A stretch of DNA of 64,000 nt from an uncultured Ellagibacter sp. (GTDB lineage: Bacteria; Actinomycetota; Coriobacteriia; Coriobacteriales; Eggerthellaceae): positions 268,090 through 332,089 of the forward strand of contig NZ_CAKUBT010000001.1 of assembly GCF_934643285.1 (NCBI RefSeq), in the 5' to 3' direction. Made by a program: the position numbers and the translations under genes. This document shows, one piece after another, positions 26,900 to 36,022 of the stretch (positions within the stretch are counted from its first letter, which is position 1; each line of letters opens with the position of its first letter). Below the pieces are notes generated by a model. It did no database searches. It worked only from the letters and a program-made list of their open reading frames with translations, and was not told the origin of the DNA.

Positions 26900-27886
26900 T
26901 TACTTGAGAGCCTGTTCGATAGCCTTCTCGACTCTGACAAGGGCGCCCTCGATAGGACCCTCGATGGAAAAACCTGCTGCAGCCTTGTGCCCGCCGCCGG
27001 CGAAACTGGCAGCGATGGCCGCAACGTCGGTGTCGTCCTTCGCGCGGAAGCTCCCGCGAATCGAGTCACCCTGCTCGCGCAGCATGCAAGCAACGCGTAC
27101 GCCCGCGATGGAGCGAAGCGTGTCGATGAGCGCCTCGGCATCTGCCTTCACCGCATGGCATTTCTCGAAGTCGCGACGCGTGACATAGCTTATCGCCGCC
27201 TGCCCGCCGCAGAAGAGCTTCATGTGCTTGATGGAGCAGGCCTCAAGAAGCACCGACGCCTCGCTACGATTCTGATAAACCTCACGCGAAACGAAAGAAG
27301 CATCAACGCCGGCGGTAATCATCTCGGAAGCCGATGCGAATGCGCGCGAGTCGGCGTTTTGGTACTGGAAGCGCCCCGTATCGGTAACGAGACCGGTGTA
27401 GGCGCACAGAGCGATATCGCCCGAGTTGTCGACGCGCATGCATTTCGAGAGTTCCCAGATGAGCATCGATGTTGCCGCCATCGATGGATTGCAATAGGTA
27501 AGGGTGCTCATCGTCTCGGGATACGCGTGATGATCGATAGTGATCGAATATTCTGCCTCGTCGAGCAGGCGCGATGCATCACCGATCCGCTCGCGGTTCG
27601 GGACATCGACGGCCACGAACGTCCCGACCTCCCCCATGAAGTCGCGTGCGTAGACCATATCGGCAAGCCCCGGAAGGAAGGAGAGACGAACATCGGGCTT
27701 CTCGGGTTTCGCCAAAACGCACGTCACCCGCTTTCCGAGGCGCTTCAAGATTCCCGCCAAGGCGAGCTGCGAGCCCAAACAATCGCCGTCAGGACTCACA
27801 TGCCCGCAGATCACATAATCATCGCGCGATTTCAAAACCGCGGAAATCTCCGTAAGCGAAACATTCGTTTGCGGGGTGACCGGCAT
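26900..27886 (-). CDS. nrnA: bifunctional oligoribonuclease / PAP phosphatase (DHH family)
   Basis: This 328-residue DHH/DHHA1 phosphoesterase has HVSPDGDCLGSQLALAGILK, VDVPNRERIGD, DHHAYPE and, in DHHA1, FAGGGHKAAAGFS. NrnA homologues degrade short oligoribonucleotides and pAp. In many Gram-positive genomes it sits next to rbfA, as here; rbfA ends one base upstream. The Gly-Gly-Gly-His RNA-binding loop is intact. Confidence 0.94.
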   Translation of the reverse strand: MPVTPQTNVSLTEISAVLKSRDDYVICGHVSPDGDCLGSQLALAGILKRLGKRVTCVLAKPEKPDVRLSFLPGLADMVYARDFMGEVGTFVAVDVPNRERIGDASRLLDEAEYSITIDHHAYPETMSTLTYCNPSMAATSMLIWELSKCMRVDNSGDIALCAYTGLVTDTGRFQYQNADSRAFASASEMITAGVDASFVSREVYQNRSEASVLLEACSIKHMKLFCGGQAAISYVTRRDFEKCHAVKADAEALIDTLRSIAGVRVACMLREQGDSIRGSFRAKDDTDVAAIAASFAGGGHKAAAGFSIEGPIEGALVRVEKAIEQALK

Positions 27887-27887
27887 G

Positions 27888-28265
27888 CTACTCGCCCTCT
27901 TCTTCCTCTTTCACGATGACCGGCGGACGCTGCGACTCGCGCGCCAAGGCGCCGGCGATGCGCTCCGCCGTGTCGACGCTTCGATCGAGCATGAAGCGCA
28001 GCTCGGGGGCAACGCGCCAGGAGAGACGGCGCGCCATAAGCGAGCGAATGCGCCCGCTCGCACGCGTGAACGCCTCGCCCACCTTGTCGTAGCGCTGCTT
28101 GCCCGTCGAGTAGTACACGTTGCACACGCTGCGGTCGAACGACACCTCGCAGCCGGTGATCGTGACCATCGACAGCTCGGGGTCGGATATATCGAACAGG
28201 AGGATGCTCGCGATGACCTCGCGCGCCTGCTCGTTGACTTTGCGGCTGGAAGATCCTTGCTTCAT
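27888..28265 (-). CDS. rbfA: ribosome-binding factor A
   Basis: This 125-residue KH-like RbfA has the family core (REVIASILLFDISDPELSMV, RSVCNVYYSTGKQRYDKVGE, LRFMLDRSVDTAERIAG). It helps 16S rRNA 5'-end maturation in 30S subunits. The start is ATG 28265, with infB ending at 28275 upstream. A short Glu-rich C-terminal tail is present. Confidence 0.93.
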   Translation of the reverse strand: MKQGSSSRKVNEQAREVIASILLFDISDPELSMVTITGCEVSFDRSVCNVYYSTGKQRYDKVGEAFTRASGRIRSLMARRLSWRVAPELRFMLDRSVDTAERIAGALARESQRPPVIVKEEEEGE

Positions 28266-28274
28266 GCCGACCTC

Positions 28275-31031
28275 CTATTCCGTGCGCTCGACCTCTTTGA
28301 CGATGTAGCCCTCGATGGTGTCGCCCACCTTGAGGTCCTGGTAACCGCTGATGCCGATACCGCACTCGTAGCCCTGCTTGACCGACTTGACGTCGTCCTT
28401 GAAGCGGCGCAAACTGGCGATCTCGCCCTCGAAGACGACGGTGCCGTCGCGCACGATGCGCACCTTGTCGTCGCGATGGAGCTCGCCGTCGGTGATGTAG
28501 CAGCCTGCAATCGTGCCGACCTTGGGCACCTTGAAGGTCTCGCGGATCTCGGCGACGCCGGTGTCCTCCTCGACGATGTCGGGCGAGAGCAGGCCGACGC
28601 GTGCGGCGTTGATGTCCTCGATCGCCTGATAGATGACGCGATACAGGCGGATGTCGACCTTTTCCTTCTCGGCCTGTTGCTTCGACTTACCAGTCGGGCG
28701 AACGTTGAAGCCGATGATGATGGCATCGGAGGCAGCTGCGAGCGTAACGTCGGTTTCGGTGATGCCGCCGACAGCGGAGTGCACGATGTTGATGCGCACC
28801 TCGGACTGGTCCATCTTCTCGAAGGCGTCGCGCAGGGCCTCGATCGAGCCCTGGACGTCGGCCTTCACGATGAGGTTCAGGTCGGTCTGCTTGCCCTCTT
28901 CGATGCGGCTGAACAGGTCGTCGAGGCTCATGTGAGACTTCGTCTCCTGCTCGGCGAGGCGTGCACGCAGCGCACGCTCCTCGGCAAGCTTGCGAGCATC
29001 GCGCTCGTCTTCGAACACGCGGAACTCGTCGCCTGCGGTAGGGACGCTGTTCAGGCCGAGAATCTCGACCGGGTCTGCGGGGCCTGCAGAATCGACATGC
29101 TTGCCGCGCGGATCGATGAGCGCACGGACGCGGCCGTACGACGTGCCTGCGACGACGGTGTCGCCGGTGTGCAGCGTGCCGCGGTGGATGAGCACCGTGG
29201 CGACCGGGCCGCGGCCCTTGTCGAGGTTCGCCTCGATGACGTAGCCGGACGCCTCAGCGTCGGGGTTCGCCTTGAGCTCGAGCACGTCGGCCTGGAGAAG
29301 GATGGTCTCGAGCAGGTCGTCGATATGGAGCTTCTTCTTCGCGGAAACTTCGACGAACATGTTCTTGCCGCCCCACTCTTCGGGGATAACGCCATGCTCG
29401 ACGAGCTCCTGGCGGACGCGATCGGGGTTCGCACCGGGCTTGTCGATCTTGTTCACCGCGACGACGATGGGCACATCGGCGGCCTTGGCGTGGTTGATTG
29501 CCTCGATGGTCTGCGGCATGACGCCGTCGTCGGCAGCGACGACGAGCACGATGACGTCGGTCACCTGAGCGCCGCGGGCACGCATGGCGGTGAACGCCTC
29601 GTGGCCCGGCGTATCGATGAAGGTGATCTGGCGGCCGTCGATGTTCACGATGGATGCACCGATGTGCTGGGTGATGCCACCCGCTTCACCTGCGGCAACG
29701 CCGGTGTGGCGGATAGCGTCGAGCAGCGAGGTCTTGCCGTGGTCGACGTGGCCCATGACGGTCACGACAGGCGGACGCGGCTTCAGATCTTCCTCGGAGT
29801 CATGGTAGACGACGGCGTACTCCTCCTCGGGGGAGACCACGCGGACCTTGCGACCCATGTCGTCGGCGATAAGCTCGATGAGGTCATCGGACATGGATTG
29901 GGTGAGCGTCAACACCTGGCCGAGCATGAACAGGCGCTTGATGACGTCGTTGGGCTGCACGCCGAGCAGCTCGGCGAACTTGGCGACGTTGGCGCCCTGG
30001 GGAATCTCCACGACGGAGTCATCGAGCACGAGCGTGGGATCGAGACCCTTCTGGATGGCCTCCATCTCCATGCGCTCGCGAGCCTCCGCCTGGCGCTTCT
30101 CCTTGCGCTTCTTGCGGCGGCCCTCGCCCTCATGCGAGTTCGCAGCGGCCACAGCGGCGCGCGCCTCGGCAAGCACCTTATCGCGCTGGAGCTTCTCCGC
30201 CTGTACGGCCATCTGGGCATAGCGATCCTCGCCTTGGCTTTGGTTCTCGAGCTCGGGAACAACCTGCACGACATTGCCGCGCTTGCCCTTCTTCGCACCG
30301 CGTTCGCCCTTCTTGCCGCCGCGCTCGGAACGCTCGGGCTTGGGCTTGTTGGCCTGCTCGGCCTTCTGCGCCTCGATGCGCTGCTTCTCGGACTCGATCT
30401 GAGAAAGCAGCGAGCTGAAGTTGGAAGATTTCTTGGGCGTGAGCACGGGGGCCGGGCCCTTGTGCTGCGTCGCCGGCTTCGAAGACTTCTTGCCGCGGGA
30501 GCGAAGTGCTTCCTCGACCGCCTGCTTCTTGGCGACCTCGGCTGCCATCTTCGCAGCGCGCGCCTTGGCACGGGCCTCGGCCTTCTCGCGCGCGACGCGC
30601 TCCTTCTCGGACTCGATCTGGCTTGCAAGGCCCTCGAAGCCGCTGCTCACGGGAGCCTTCTTAGGTGTACGCTTCGGCTGCTCGGAACGAGCCTCGCCCT
30701 TGGGGGCACCGCCCTCGCGGCGAGCGCGCTCAGCTTCGCGAAGCGCACGCTCTTTCTCGACGGCAGCACGGCGGCTGGCCTCTTCCTCGGCCTTCTTGCG
30801 CTCTTCTTGCGCCTTCTCCTCGGCAAGCTGCTTCGCTTCCTCGGCATCGATCTTGCCAGCGCGCTGCTTGATTTCAGGAGACAGGTTCTTCCGAATCTTA
30901 TCGACGTAGGCATCGGCAAGCATGCTCGCATGGCTTTTCGCCGGTATCTTCATCTCATGCAACCGGTCGAGCAATTCCTTGCTCGTCATATCGAATTCTT
31001 TCGCCAATTCATGTACTCGCATGCTGGCCAT
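28275..31031 (-). CDS. infB: translation initiation factor IF-2
   Basis: This 918-residue IF-2 has two small N-terminal IF2_N-type motifs ([20 protein letters not shown] first) and a long Lys/Glu/Ala-rich charged linker to about residue 420. The GTPase domain follows, with [31 protein letters not shown] and [11 protein letters not shown]. The C-terminal domains that bind fMet-tRNA complete it. The long charged linker is typical of high-GC actinobacteria. It is co-transcribed with ylxR (12-base gap) and rbfA. Confidence 0.97.
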   Translation of the reverse strand: MASMRVHELAKEFDMTSKELLDRLHEMKIPAKSHASMLADAYVDKIRKNLSPEIKQRAGKIDAEEAKQLAEEKAQEERKKAEEEASRRAAVEKERALREAERARREGGAPKGEARSEQPKRTPKKAPVSSGFEGLASQIESEKERVAREKAEARAKARAAKMAAEVAKKQAVEEALRSRGKKSSKPATQHKGPAPVLTPKKSSNFSSLLSQIESEKQRIEAQKAEQANKPKPERSERGGKKGERGAKKGKRGNVVQVVPELENQSQGEDRYAQMAVQAEKLQRDKVLAEARAAVAAANSHEGEGRRKKRKEKRQAEARERMEMEAIQKGLDPTLVLDDSVVEIPQGANVAKFAELLGVQPNDVIKRLFMLGQVLTLTQSMSDDLIELIADDMGRKVRVVSPEEEYAVVYHDSEEDLKPRPPVVTVMGHVDHGKTSLLDAIRHTGVAAGEAGGITQHIGASIVNIDGRQITFIDTPGHEAFTAMRARGAQVTDVIVLVVAADDGVMPQTIEAINHAKAADVPIVVAVNKIDKPGANPDRVRQELVEHGVIPEEWGGKNMFVEVSAKKKLHIDDLLETILLQADVLELKANPDAEASGYVIEANLDKGRGPVATVLIHRGTLHTGDTVVAGTSYGRVRALIDPRGKHVDSAGPADPVEILGLNSVPTAGDEFRVFEDERDARKLAEERALRARLAEQETKSHMSLDDLFSRIEEGKQTDLNLIVKADVQGSIEALRDAFEKMDQSEVRINIVHSAVGGITETDVTLAAASDAIIIGFNVRPTGKSKQQAEKEKVDIRLYRVIYQAIEDINAARVGLLSPDIVEEDTGVAEIRETFKVPKVGTIAGCYITDGELHRDDKVRIVRDGTVVFEGEIASLRRFKDDVKSVKQGYECGIGISGYQDLKVGDTIEGYIVKEVERTE

Positions 31032-31043
31032 GTACCACTCCTC

Positions 31044-31340
31044 TTATTCTCTTCCGACGCAACGGCTCGTGTCGCGAGACATCTCGCCGGCGATGCGCTC
31101 TAAATCCTGCTCACCGAGCTTCGTGCGAAGCGCTCGGTCAAGTTTACCCGCCTTGCGTGCAGCGGCAAAGCACTCCGCGGAGCATACGTAAGCACCGCGT
31201 CCGGGAGCTCGACCCGAAGGGTCGAAGGACACAACGCCCAAAGGCGAGCGCACGATGCGCAGAAGCGCGCGCTTCGTGTCGGTCGCACCGCAGGCAACGC
31301 AGGTACGCTGCTTTTTCTTTGCCGGTGTCGTCTGGTCCAT
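31044..31340 (-). CDS. ylxR: YlxR/RnpM family RNA-binding protein
   Basis: This 98-residue protein begins with the YlxR core RTCVACGATDTKRALLRIVR, has DPSGRAPGRGAYVCS, and continues AGKLDRALRTKLGEQDLE. Members bind RNA, and RnpM modulates RNase P. It sits between nusA and infB as almost always. ATG 31340 is the correct start; the frame runs on to 31466 through the end of nusA. Confidence 0.92.
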   Translation of the reverse strand: MDQTTPAKKKQRTCVACGATDTKRALLRIVRSPLGVVSFDPSGRAPGRGAYVCSAECFAAARKAGKLDRALRTKLGEQDLERIAGEMSRDTSRCVGRE

Positions 31341-31366
31341 TGTACGCTCCCGCAATCCCCACGCGC

Positions 31367-32584
31367 TTAGAGCGCGTCTTCCATTTCGGCGTGGATACCG
31401 CAGAAACGGCTGTTGGGTCGTGCATGGTTGCGGCAGCGGTTGCCCTCTTCGTCCACAAAGGCACACAAGCCCTCTTCATCGTCTTCGATCTCGTCTTCGT
31501 CGATGAGGATGTTCTCGTTGCGAAGCGGCGCTCCGGCGAAGCTCGCGCTCTTGATGTCGATGTGCCAGCCAGTCAGACGCGCCGCGAGGCGGGCGTTCTG
31601 ACCCTCCTTGCCGATGGCGAGGGAAAGCTGATCGTCGGGGACGACGACAGTCGCGTAGTTGTTCTCCTCGTCGATGATGACCTTCGTCACCTTCGCAGGG
31701 GAAAGCGCGTTGGCCACATAGACCGCCGGGTCCTCGTTCCACTGGATAACGTCGACGCGCTCGTTGCGCAGCTCCTCGACGACCATGCGCACGCGGCTGC
31801 CCTTCGGGCCGACGCAGGCTCCGACCGGGTCGAGGTTGCGCTCGCGGGAGGCGACGGCGACCTTGGAGCGAGCACCGGGCTCGCGGGCGATCGACTTGAT
31901 CTCGACCACGCCGTCATATATTTCCGGGACCTCGATCTCGAAAAGGCGGCGGATAAGGTCGGGGTGGGTGCGGGACACGATGATGGACGGGCGCGCCTGG
32001 TCACCACGCGCCTTGGGAAGGTCGCTCGCGGGGTCGCGCACGTCGATGATCAGCACCTTCAGGCGCTGGTTATGACGATAGTGCTCGTTATTCGGACGCT
32101 CGTTGCGCTCGTTGGGGAAGCGCTTCAGGTCGTAGTGCGGAAGCTCAGCCTCGACGCCGTCGCGAATCTTGATGATGGTGAAGTCGGGGGTTCCCTGAAG
32201 CACGGTGCCCGTCACGAGATCGCCCACACGACGCGAGAACTCCTGGTAGATAGACTGACGACCCGCTTCGCGGACAATCGTGGAGATGACGCTCTTGGCG
32301 TTTTGCGCCGCGATACGGCTCACGTCGTCGGGGGTCACGTCGCGCTCGGTGAACTCGGCGTACTCGCCGGTCTCGGGATCGGGCTCGCCAACGGGAACAA
32401 GCTCGTAAACATAGATCTTGCCCGTCTGACGGTCGATGGTGACGCGGGCGTCCCATTCAAGGTCGAGAATATGCTGATAGCTTTTAGCGAGCGATGCCTC
32501 CAAGCGCTCGATCAGGTAGAACTCGTCAATCTTGCGTTCATGAGCGAGGGCCTGAAGCGCTTCGATCAGTTCAGAGTTAGCCAC
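31367..32584 (-). CDS. nusA: transcription termination/antitermination factor NusA with extra C-terminal Cys/His motif
   Basis: This 405-residue NusA has the RNA-polymerase-binding N-domain (residues about 1-125), S1, KH1 and KH2 (SKVAVASRERNLDPVGACVG then GPKGSRVRMVVEELRNERVD and SLAIGKEGQNARLAARLTGW). After KH2 comes an acidic linker and then CAFVDEEGNRC-x10-C-GIH, a Cys-x9-Cys-x10-Cys-x2-His arrangement not found in the E. coli protein. NusA controls pausing, termination and antitermination. Start GTG 32584. The extra tail is discussed in findings. Confidence 0.95.
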   Translation of the reverse strand: MANSELIEALQALAHERKIDEFYLIERLEASLAKSYQHILDLEWDARVTIDRQTGKIYVYELVPVGEPDPETGEYAEFTERDVTPDDVSRIAAQNAKSVISTIVREAGRQSIYQEFSRRVGDLVTGTVLQGTPDFTIIKIRDGVEAELPHYDLKRFPNERNERPNNEHYRHNQRLKVLIIDVRDPASDLPKARGDQARPSIIVSRTHPDLIRRLFEIEVPEIYDGVVEIKSIAREPGARSKVAVASRERNLDPVGACVGPKGSRVRMVVEELRNERVDVIQWNEDPAVYVANALSPAKVTKVIIDEENNYATVVVPDDQLSLAIGKEGQNARLAARLTGWHIDIKSASFAGAPLRNENILIDEDEIEDDEEGLCAFVDEEGNRCRNHARPNSRFCGIHAEMEDAL

Positions 32585-32602
32585 GTCCAGTCGCTTCCTT
32601 TC

Positions 32603-33070
32603 TTAGCTGAAGTCAACGGCGCCCACCACGTGAGCGCGCTTGATGAGCGAATAACCGATAGCGATGCGCGAGCCGTCGACCTCGACGATCACGTCATCGC
32701 CTTCCAAACCTTCGAGCGTGCCCGTAAACGAGCTGCGTCCATCGATAGGAGACGACGTCTTCACCACGACCTGCTCGCCGGCGAAACGGGCGAAGTGCTC
32801 CTTCGTGCGAAGGGGCCTGTCGATTCCGGGAGAGGAAACCTCGAGCATGTAGGCTCCTGGGAACGGGTCGATCTCGTCCATGATGCGGTTGATCCACACC
32901 TGGGCGCTTGCGAGCTCGTCGAAGCTCACGCCCTCCTCGGTGTCGATGAAGACGCGGATCGTCGGAGCCTTCTTCGACCCCATGATCTCGAGCGTTACGA
33001 TTTCGACCCCGCTGGCAGCGGCCGTCGGCTCGAGCGCGTCGAGCAGTTTTTGCTCTTTGGCGGTGAGCAT
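32603..33070 (-). CDS. rimP: ribosome maturation factor RimP
   Basis: This 155-residue RimP has the two-domain pattern: residues about 1-80 (LLDALEPTAAASGVEIVTLE, VFIDTEEGVSFDELASAQVW) with YMLEVSSPGIDRPL, and a C-terminal Sm-like domain. It aids 30S maturation. I start at ATG 33070, which has GGAGG 6 bases upstream; the frame stays open to 33088. It is the first gene of rimP-nusA-ylxR-infB-rbfA-nrnA-coaD. Confidence 0.94.
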   Translation of the reverse strand: MLTAKEQKLLDALEPTAAASGVEIVTLEIMGSKKAPTIRVFIDTEEGVSFDELASAQVWINRIMDEIDPFPGAYMLEVSSPGIDRPLRTKEHFARFAGEQVVVKTSSPIDGRSSFTGTLEGLEGDDVIVEVDGSRIAIGYSLIKRAHVVGAVDFS

Positions 33071-33142
33071 GTCGCCTCCTTCCTTCAACGCTTTCGTTGC
33101 ACGCTTCGTTGCCCAGCGGCGTTTTTCGCCCTAACATACAAA

Positions 33143-33165
33143 GAAAGCGGGCAAAGCCCACTTTC
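33143..33165 (-). terminator. hairpin between murB and rimP, terminator or leader attenuator
   Basis: GAAAGCGGGC (33143-33152) pairs with GCCCACTTTC (33156-33165) with one mismatch. CTTTGTATG follows on the minus strand. It lies downstream of a promoter-like site at 33212-33217, so it would be inside the nusA operon leader. Confidence 0.6.
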
Positions 33166-33211
33166 TCAAAGAAGCGAAAGTATGATGCGCGCCGCTGCGC
33201 ACAGTGTTTAG

Positions 33212-33220
33212 TTTATACCA
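33212..33220 (-). promoter_or_regulatory. extended -10-like promoter element for the rimP-nusA operon
   Basis: On the minus strand TGGTATAAAC occurs here: TG-x-TATAAA, an extended -10 resemblance, about 140 bases before the rimP ATG. There is no good -35. Confidence 0.35.
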
Positions 33221-33301
33221 TAGAAACGGTGCTTCTGGCTAGCGTCATCCCCCGCATCGCGCAAGTTCGCCACAATTTGGGCGGTAGGCGGCGCCTGACG
33301 C

Positions 33302-34216
33302 TTAAGCCTCGCGGCCCCACATGCGCACCTCGGGTTCGAGGGCGACTCCCGATGACTCGAGCACGCGCCGCTGCACCTCGGCTATGAGCGCCTGCACGTC
33401 GGCCGACGTCGCGTCGCCTGCGTTCACGACGAAGCCGGTGTGCTTGGCGGAAACCTGGGCGCCGCCGATCGCAAGCCCCCTAAGCCCCGCTTGATCGATA
33501 AGCGCTGCGGCGAAGTGGCCTTCCGGGCGCTTGAAGGTGCTTCCCGCAGAAGGCATGTCAATCGGCTGCTTCGCCTCGCGCTTGGCGGCAAGCTCGTCCA
33601 TGCGCGCTCTGATGTCGGAGGGATCTGCCGGCGCAAGCTCGAGCGTTGCTGCGACCACGACATAGCGCGCCGCGTCGAACATGCTGTGGCGATACGACCA
33701 GTCGGCCTCCTCGCGAGACACGTCCACGATGCGCCCCTCGGGAGTCACGCACGTGACGTGGGCGCACACCTGCGAGAACTCGCCGTCATAGGCACCTGCG
33801 TTCATGACGGCGGCGCCCCCGACGGTGCCGGGGATGCCGCAGGCGAACTCGTAGCCCGAAAGCCCTGCGGTGCATGCCGCCTCGGCGACCGCGGCGTTTG
33901 TGACACCCGCACCCGCAACAATGCGCGTGCCGTCCACACGAACCGCTGAGAGGTTGCCGCGAACCTCGATCACCACGCCCTCGACCCCTTCATCGGCAAC
34001 GAGCAGGTCGCTTCCACAGCCGATGACGCGCCAGGGCACGCTCGCCTGCTCGCAGGCGCACACAACCTGGGACACTTCTTCAACGCTGCGCGGAGACACA
34101 AACGCGTCGGCGGGTCCGCCGATCTTGAAGGTGGTGTGCGGCGCAAGAGGCTCTAAGGGGCGCACATTCTCCTCGCCGACGATGGCGGCAAGCGAGTCAA
34201 GCAGCGATTTGTCCAT
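33302..34216 (-). CDS. murB: UDP-N-acetylenolpyruvoylglucosamine reductase
   Basis: This 304-residue MurB has the FAD-binding domain (TTFKIGGPADAFVSPRSVEE, RVIGCGSDLLVADEGVEGVV, YEFACGIPGTVGGAAVMNAG) and the catalytic serine region PSAGSTFKRPEGHFAAALID. The ending carries VRMWG. It reduces the enolpyruvyl group in peptidoglycan precursor synthesis. ATG 34216 follows GGAAAGGACGCGCGA. Confidence 0.96.
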   Translation of the reverse strand: MDKSLLDSLAAIVGEENVRPLEPLAPHTTFKIGGPADAFVSPRSVEEVSQVVCACEQASVPWRVIGCGSDLLVADEGVEGVVIEVRGNLSAVRVDGTRIVAGAGVTNAAVAEAACTAGLSGYEFACGIPGTVGGAAVMNAGAYDGEFSQVCAHVTCVTPEGRIVDVSREEADWSYRHSMFDAARYVVVAATLELAPADPSDIRARMDELAAKREAKQPIDMPSAGSTFKRPEGHFAAALIDQAGLRGLAIGGAQVSAKHTGFVVNAGDATSADVQALIAEVQRRVLESSGVALEPEVRMWGREA

Positions 34217-34262
34217 TCGCGCGTCCTTTCCGTTATGACCGATGCGGCGCCGATGCGCCCGC

Positions 34263-34294
34263 TAAAAGGGCGGCGTCCGATGAGAGCGCCGCCC
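34263..34294 (-). terminator. intrinsic terminator of leuA
   Basis: GGGCGGCG (34268-34275) and CGCCGCCC (34287-34294) form an 8-bp stem; TTTTAGC follows on the minus strand. Confidence 0.75.
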
Positions 34295-34326
34295 GAAACA
34301 AGACTAAACGATAAGAAGCCGGAAGG

Positions 34327-35862
34327 CTACTTCTGCTGATGCTCCCGCTTGTCGTTGAGCAGGCGGTTCAAGGCGTTCACGTACGCGCGGGCGGAGGACA
34401 CGACGATGTCGTTGTCGGCGCCGCGGCCCGTGTACACTTCCCCATCAGGGGCGGTGACGCGGATGGTCACCTCGCCGAGCGCGTCGATACCACGGGTCAC
34501 GGACTGCACCGAGAATTCGGTCAGGTCGTTTTCAACCTGCACGATCTTGTTGACGGCCTTATACATCGCGTCGATCGGGCCGGTGCCGAAATCGCATGCG
34601 GTGACGACCTGGTCGGCCTGGTTGCGCAGCGTGACGGTCGCCGTCGGGATCATGTCGGTGCCGCACGAGATCTGCACGCCCTCGAGCTGGAAGATGGCGC
34701 TCACCTGACGGTCGCGCTCGTGAATGAGGCTTTCGAGGTCCTCGTCGTAGACTTCTTTCTTCTTGTCGGCAAGGTTCAAGAAGTCCTCGTAGACCTTGTC
34801 GAGCGCGTCGCCCTCGAACTCGTAGCCGAGCTCCTCAAGGCGATGCTTGAGCGCCGCATGTCCGCTGCGCGCAGTGAGGACAATCTGGCTCTGGCCTGCT
34901 CCGACGTCTGCCGGATCGATGATCTCGTAGGTATCGCGCTTCTTGAGCACGCCGTCTTGGTGGATGCCCGAGGAATGCGCGAACGCGTTGGCGCCGACGA
35001 TGGCCTTGTTCGCCTGCACGCTCATGCCTGTGATCGAGGAGACAAGACGGCTTGCCTTGGCGAACTCCCGCGTGTTGATGTCGGTGTGGGCGTTGAGTTC
35101 CTCGCCGTGCATGCGGATGCCCATGACGACTTCCTCAAGCGCCGTGTTGCCCGCGCGCTCACCGAGGCCGTTGATCGTGCACTCGATTTGGGTCGCGCCG
35201 TTTTTCACGCCTTCGAGCGCAAGCGCGGTCGCCATGCCGAGGTCGTTGTGACAGTGGACCGACACGGTGACATTCTCGATGCCGCGCACGTTCTCCATAA
35301 GGTACGCGATGCGGCGGCCGAACTCGGCGGGAAGAGAGTATCCCGTGGTGTCGGGGATGTTGACGACGGTCGCGCCCGCATCGACGACACGCTGGATGAC
35401 CTTCACGAGGAAATCGTAGTCGGAGCGGCCGGCGTCCTCGGCATAGAACTGCACGTCGTTCATGTACTTCTTGGCATAGCGCACACAGTGCTCGGCGCGC
35501 TCGAGGCATTGGTCCTCGGTGATGCGCAGCTTGTCGTGCAGATGGCTCGGGCTCACGCCGATGCCGGTGTGGATGCGCGGGCGCTTGGCGTACTTGAGCG
35601 CCTCGGCAGCACGATCGATGTCCTTCTCGACGGCGCGCGTGAGGCCGACGACCGTCGCGTCGTCGCCAGCGAGCTCGGCAATGCGGCGGACGCTCTCGAA
35701 ATCACCGGGGCTTGAGATGGGGAAACCTGCCTCGATGACGTCGACCTTCATACGTAGTAGCTGACGCGCGACCACCAGTTTTTCTTCCGTGTTCATGGAG
35801 GCGCCGGGAGACTGCTCGCCGTCGCGCAATGTGGTGTCAAAGATGTCGATCTTGCGCGTCAT
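34327..35862 (-). CDS. leuA: 2-isopropylmalate synthase
   Basis: This 511-residue LeuA begins with [20 protein letters not shown] (metal/substrate loop), carries [20 protein letters not shown] with the metal His ligands and [18 protein letters not shown], and ends with the LeuA dimer/leucine-binding domain ([20 protein letters not shown] region onward). It starts leucine synthesis from 2-oxoisovalerate and acetyl-CoA. It is monocistronic between two terminators. Product and length are standard (type 1 LeuA). Confidence 0.95.
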   Translation of the reverse strand: MTRKIDIFDTTLRDGEQSPGASMNTEEKLVVARQLLRMKVDVIEAGFPISSPGDFESVRRIAELAGDDATVVGLTRAVEKDIDRAAEALKYAKRPRIHTGIGVSPSHLHDKLRITEDQCLERAEHCVRYAKKYMNDVQFYAEDAGRSDYDFLVKVIQRVVDAGATVVNIPDTTGYSLPAEFGRRIAYLMENVRGIENVTVSVHCHNDLGMATALALEGVKNGATQIECTINGLGERAGNTALEEVVMGIRMHGEELNAHTDINTREFAKASRLVSSITGMSVQANKAIVGANAFAHSSGIHQDGVLKKRDTYEIIDPADVGAGQSQIVLTARSGHAALKHRLEELGYEFEGDALDKVYEDFLNLADKKKEVYDEDLESLIHERDRQVSAIFQLEGVQISCGTDMIPTATVTLRNQADQVVTACDFGTGPIDAMYKAVNKIVQVENDLTEFSVQSVTRGIDALGEVTIRVTAPDGEVYTGRGADNDIVVSSARAYVNALNRLLNDKREHQQK

Positions 35863-35935
35863 TTCGTTGTTCCTTTCTAAAACGCTTGCGGCCTTATACC
35901 GCGGCGAACATTCTAGCGCAGGCGCTGCGCATCAA

Positions 35936-35990
35936 AGAAAAGAAGGGCCGCTGCCCTCGGGTTTCACCCGAAATCGGCAACGACCCTCCA
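35936..35990 (-). terminator. intrinsic terminator of the topoisomerase IV pair
   Basis: An 11-bp outer stem (GGGCCGCTGCC 35945-35955 with GGCAACGACCC 35976-35986, two G-U pairs) encloses an inner hairpin CGGGT-TTC-ACCCG. TTCTTTTCTTT follows on the minus strand. Confidence 0.75.
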
Positions 35991-36022
35991 CATTTTCCCC
36001 GAAGCTGCGGCGCGCTATAACC

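Noticed and set aside
27876..31103. A 1075-codon plus-strand frame
   Set aside because: Antisense to infB and rbfA; composition shadow of the third-codon G/C bias.
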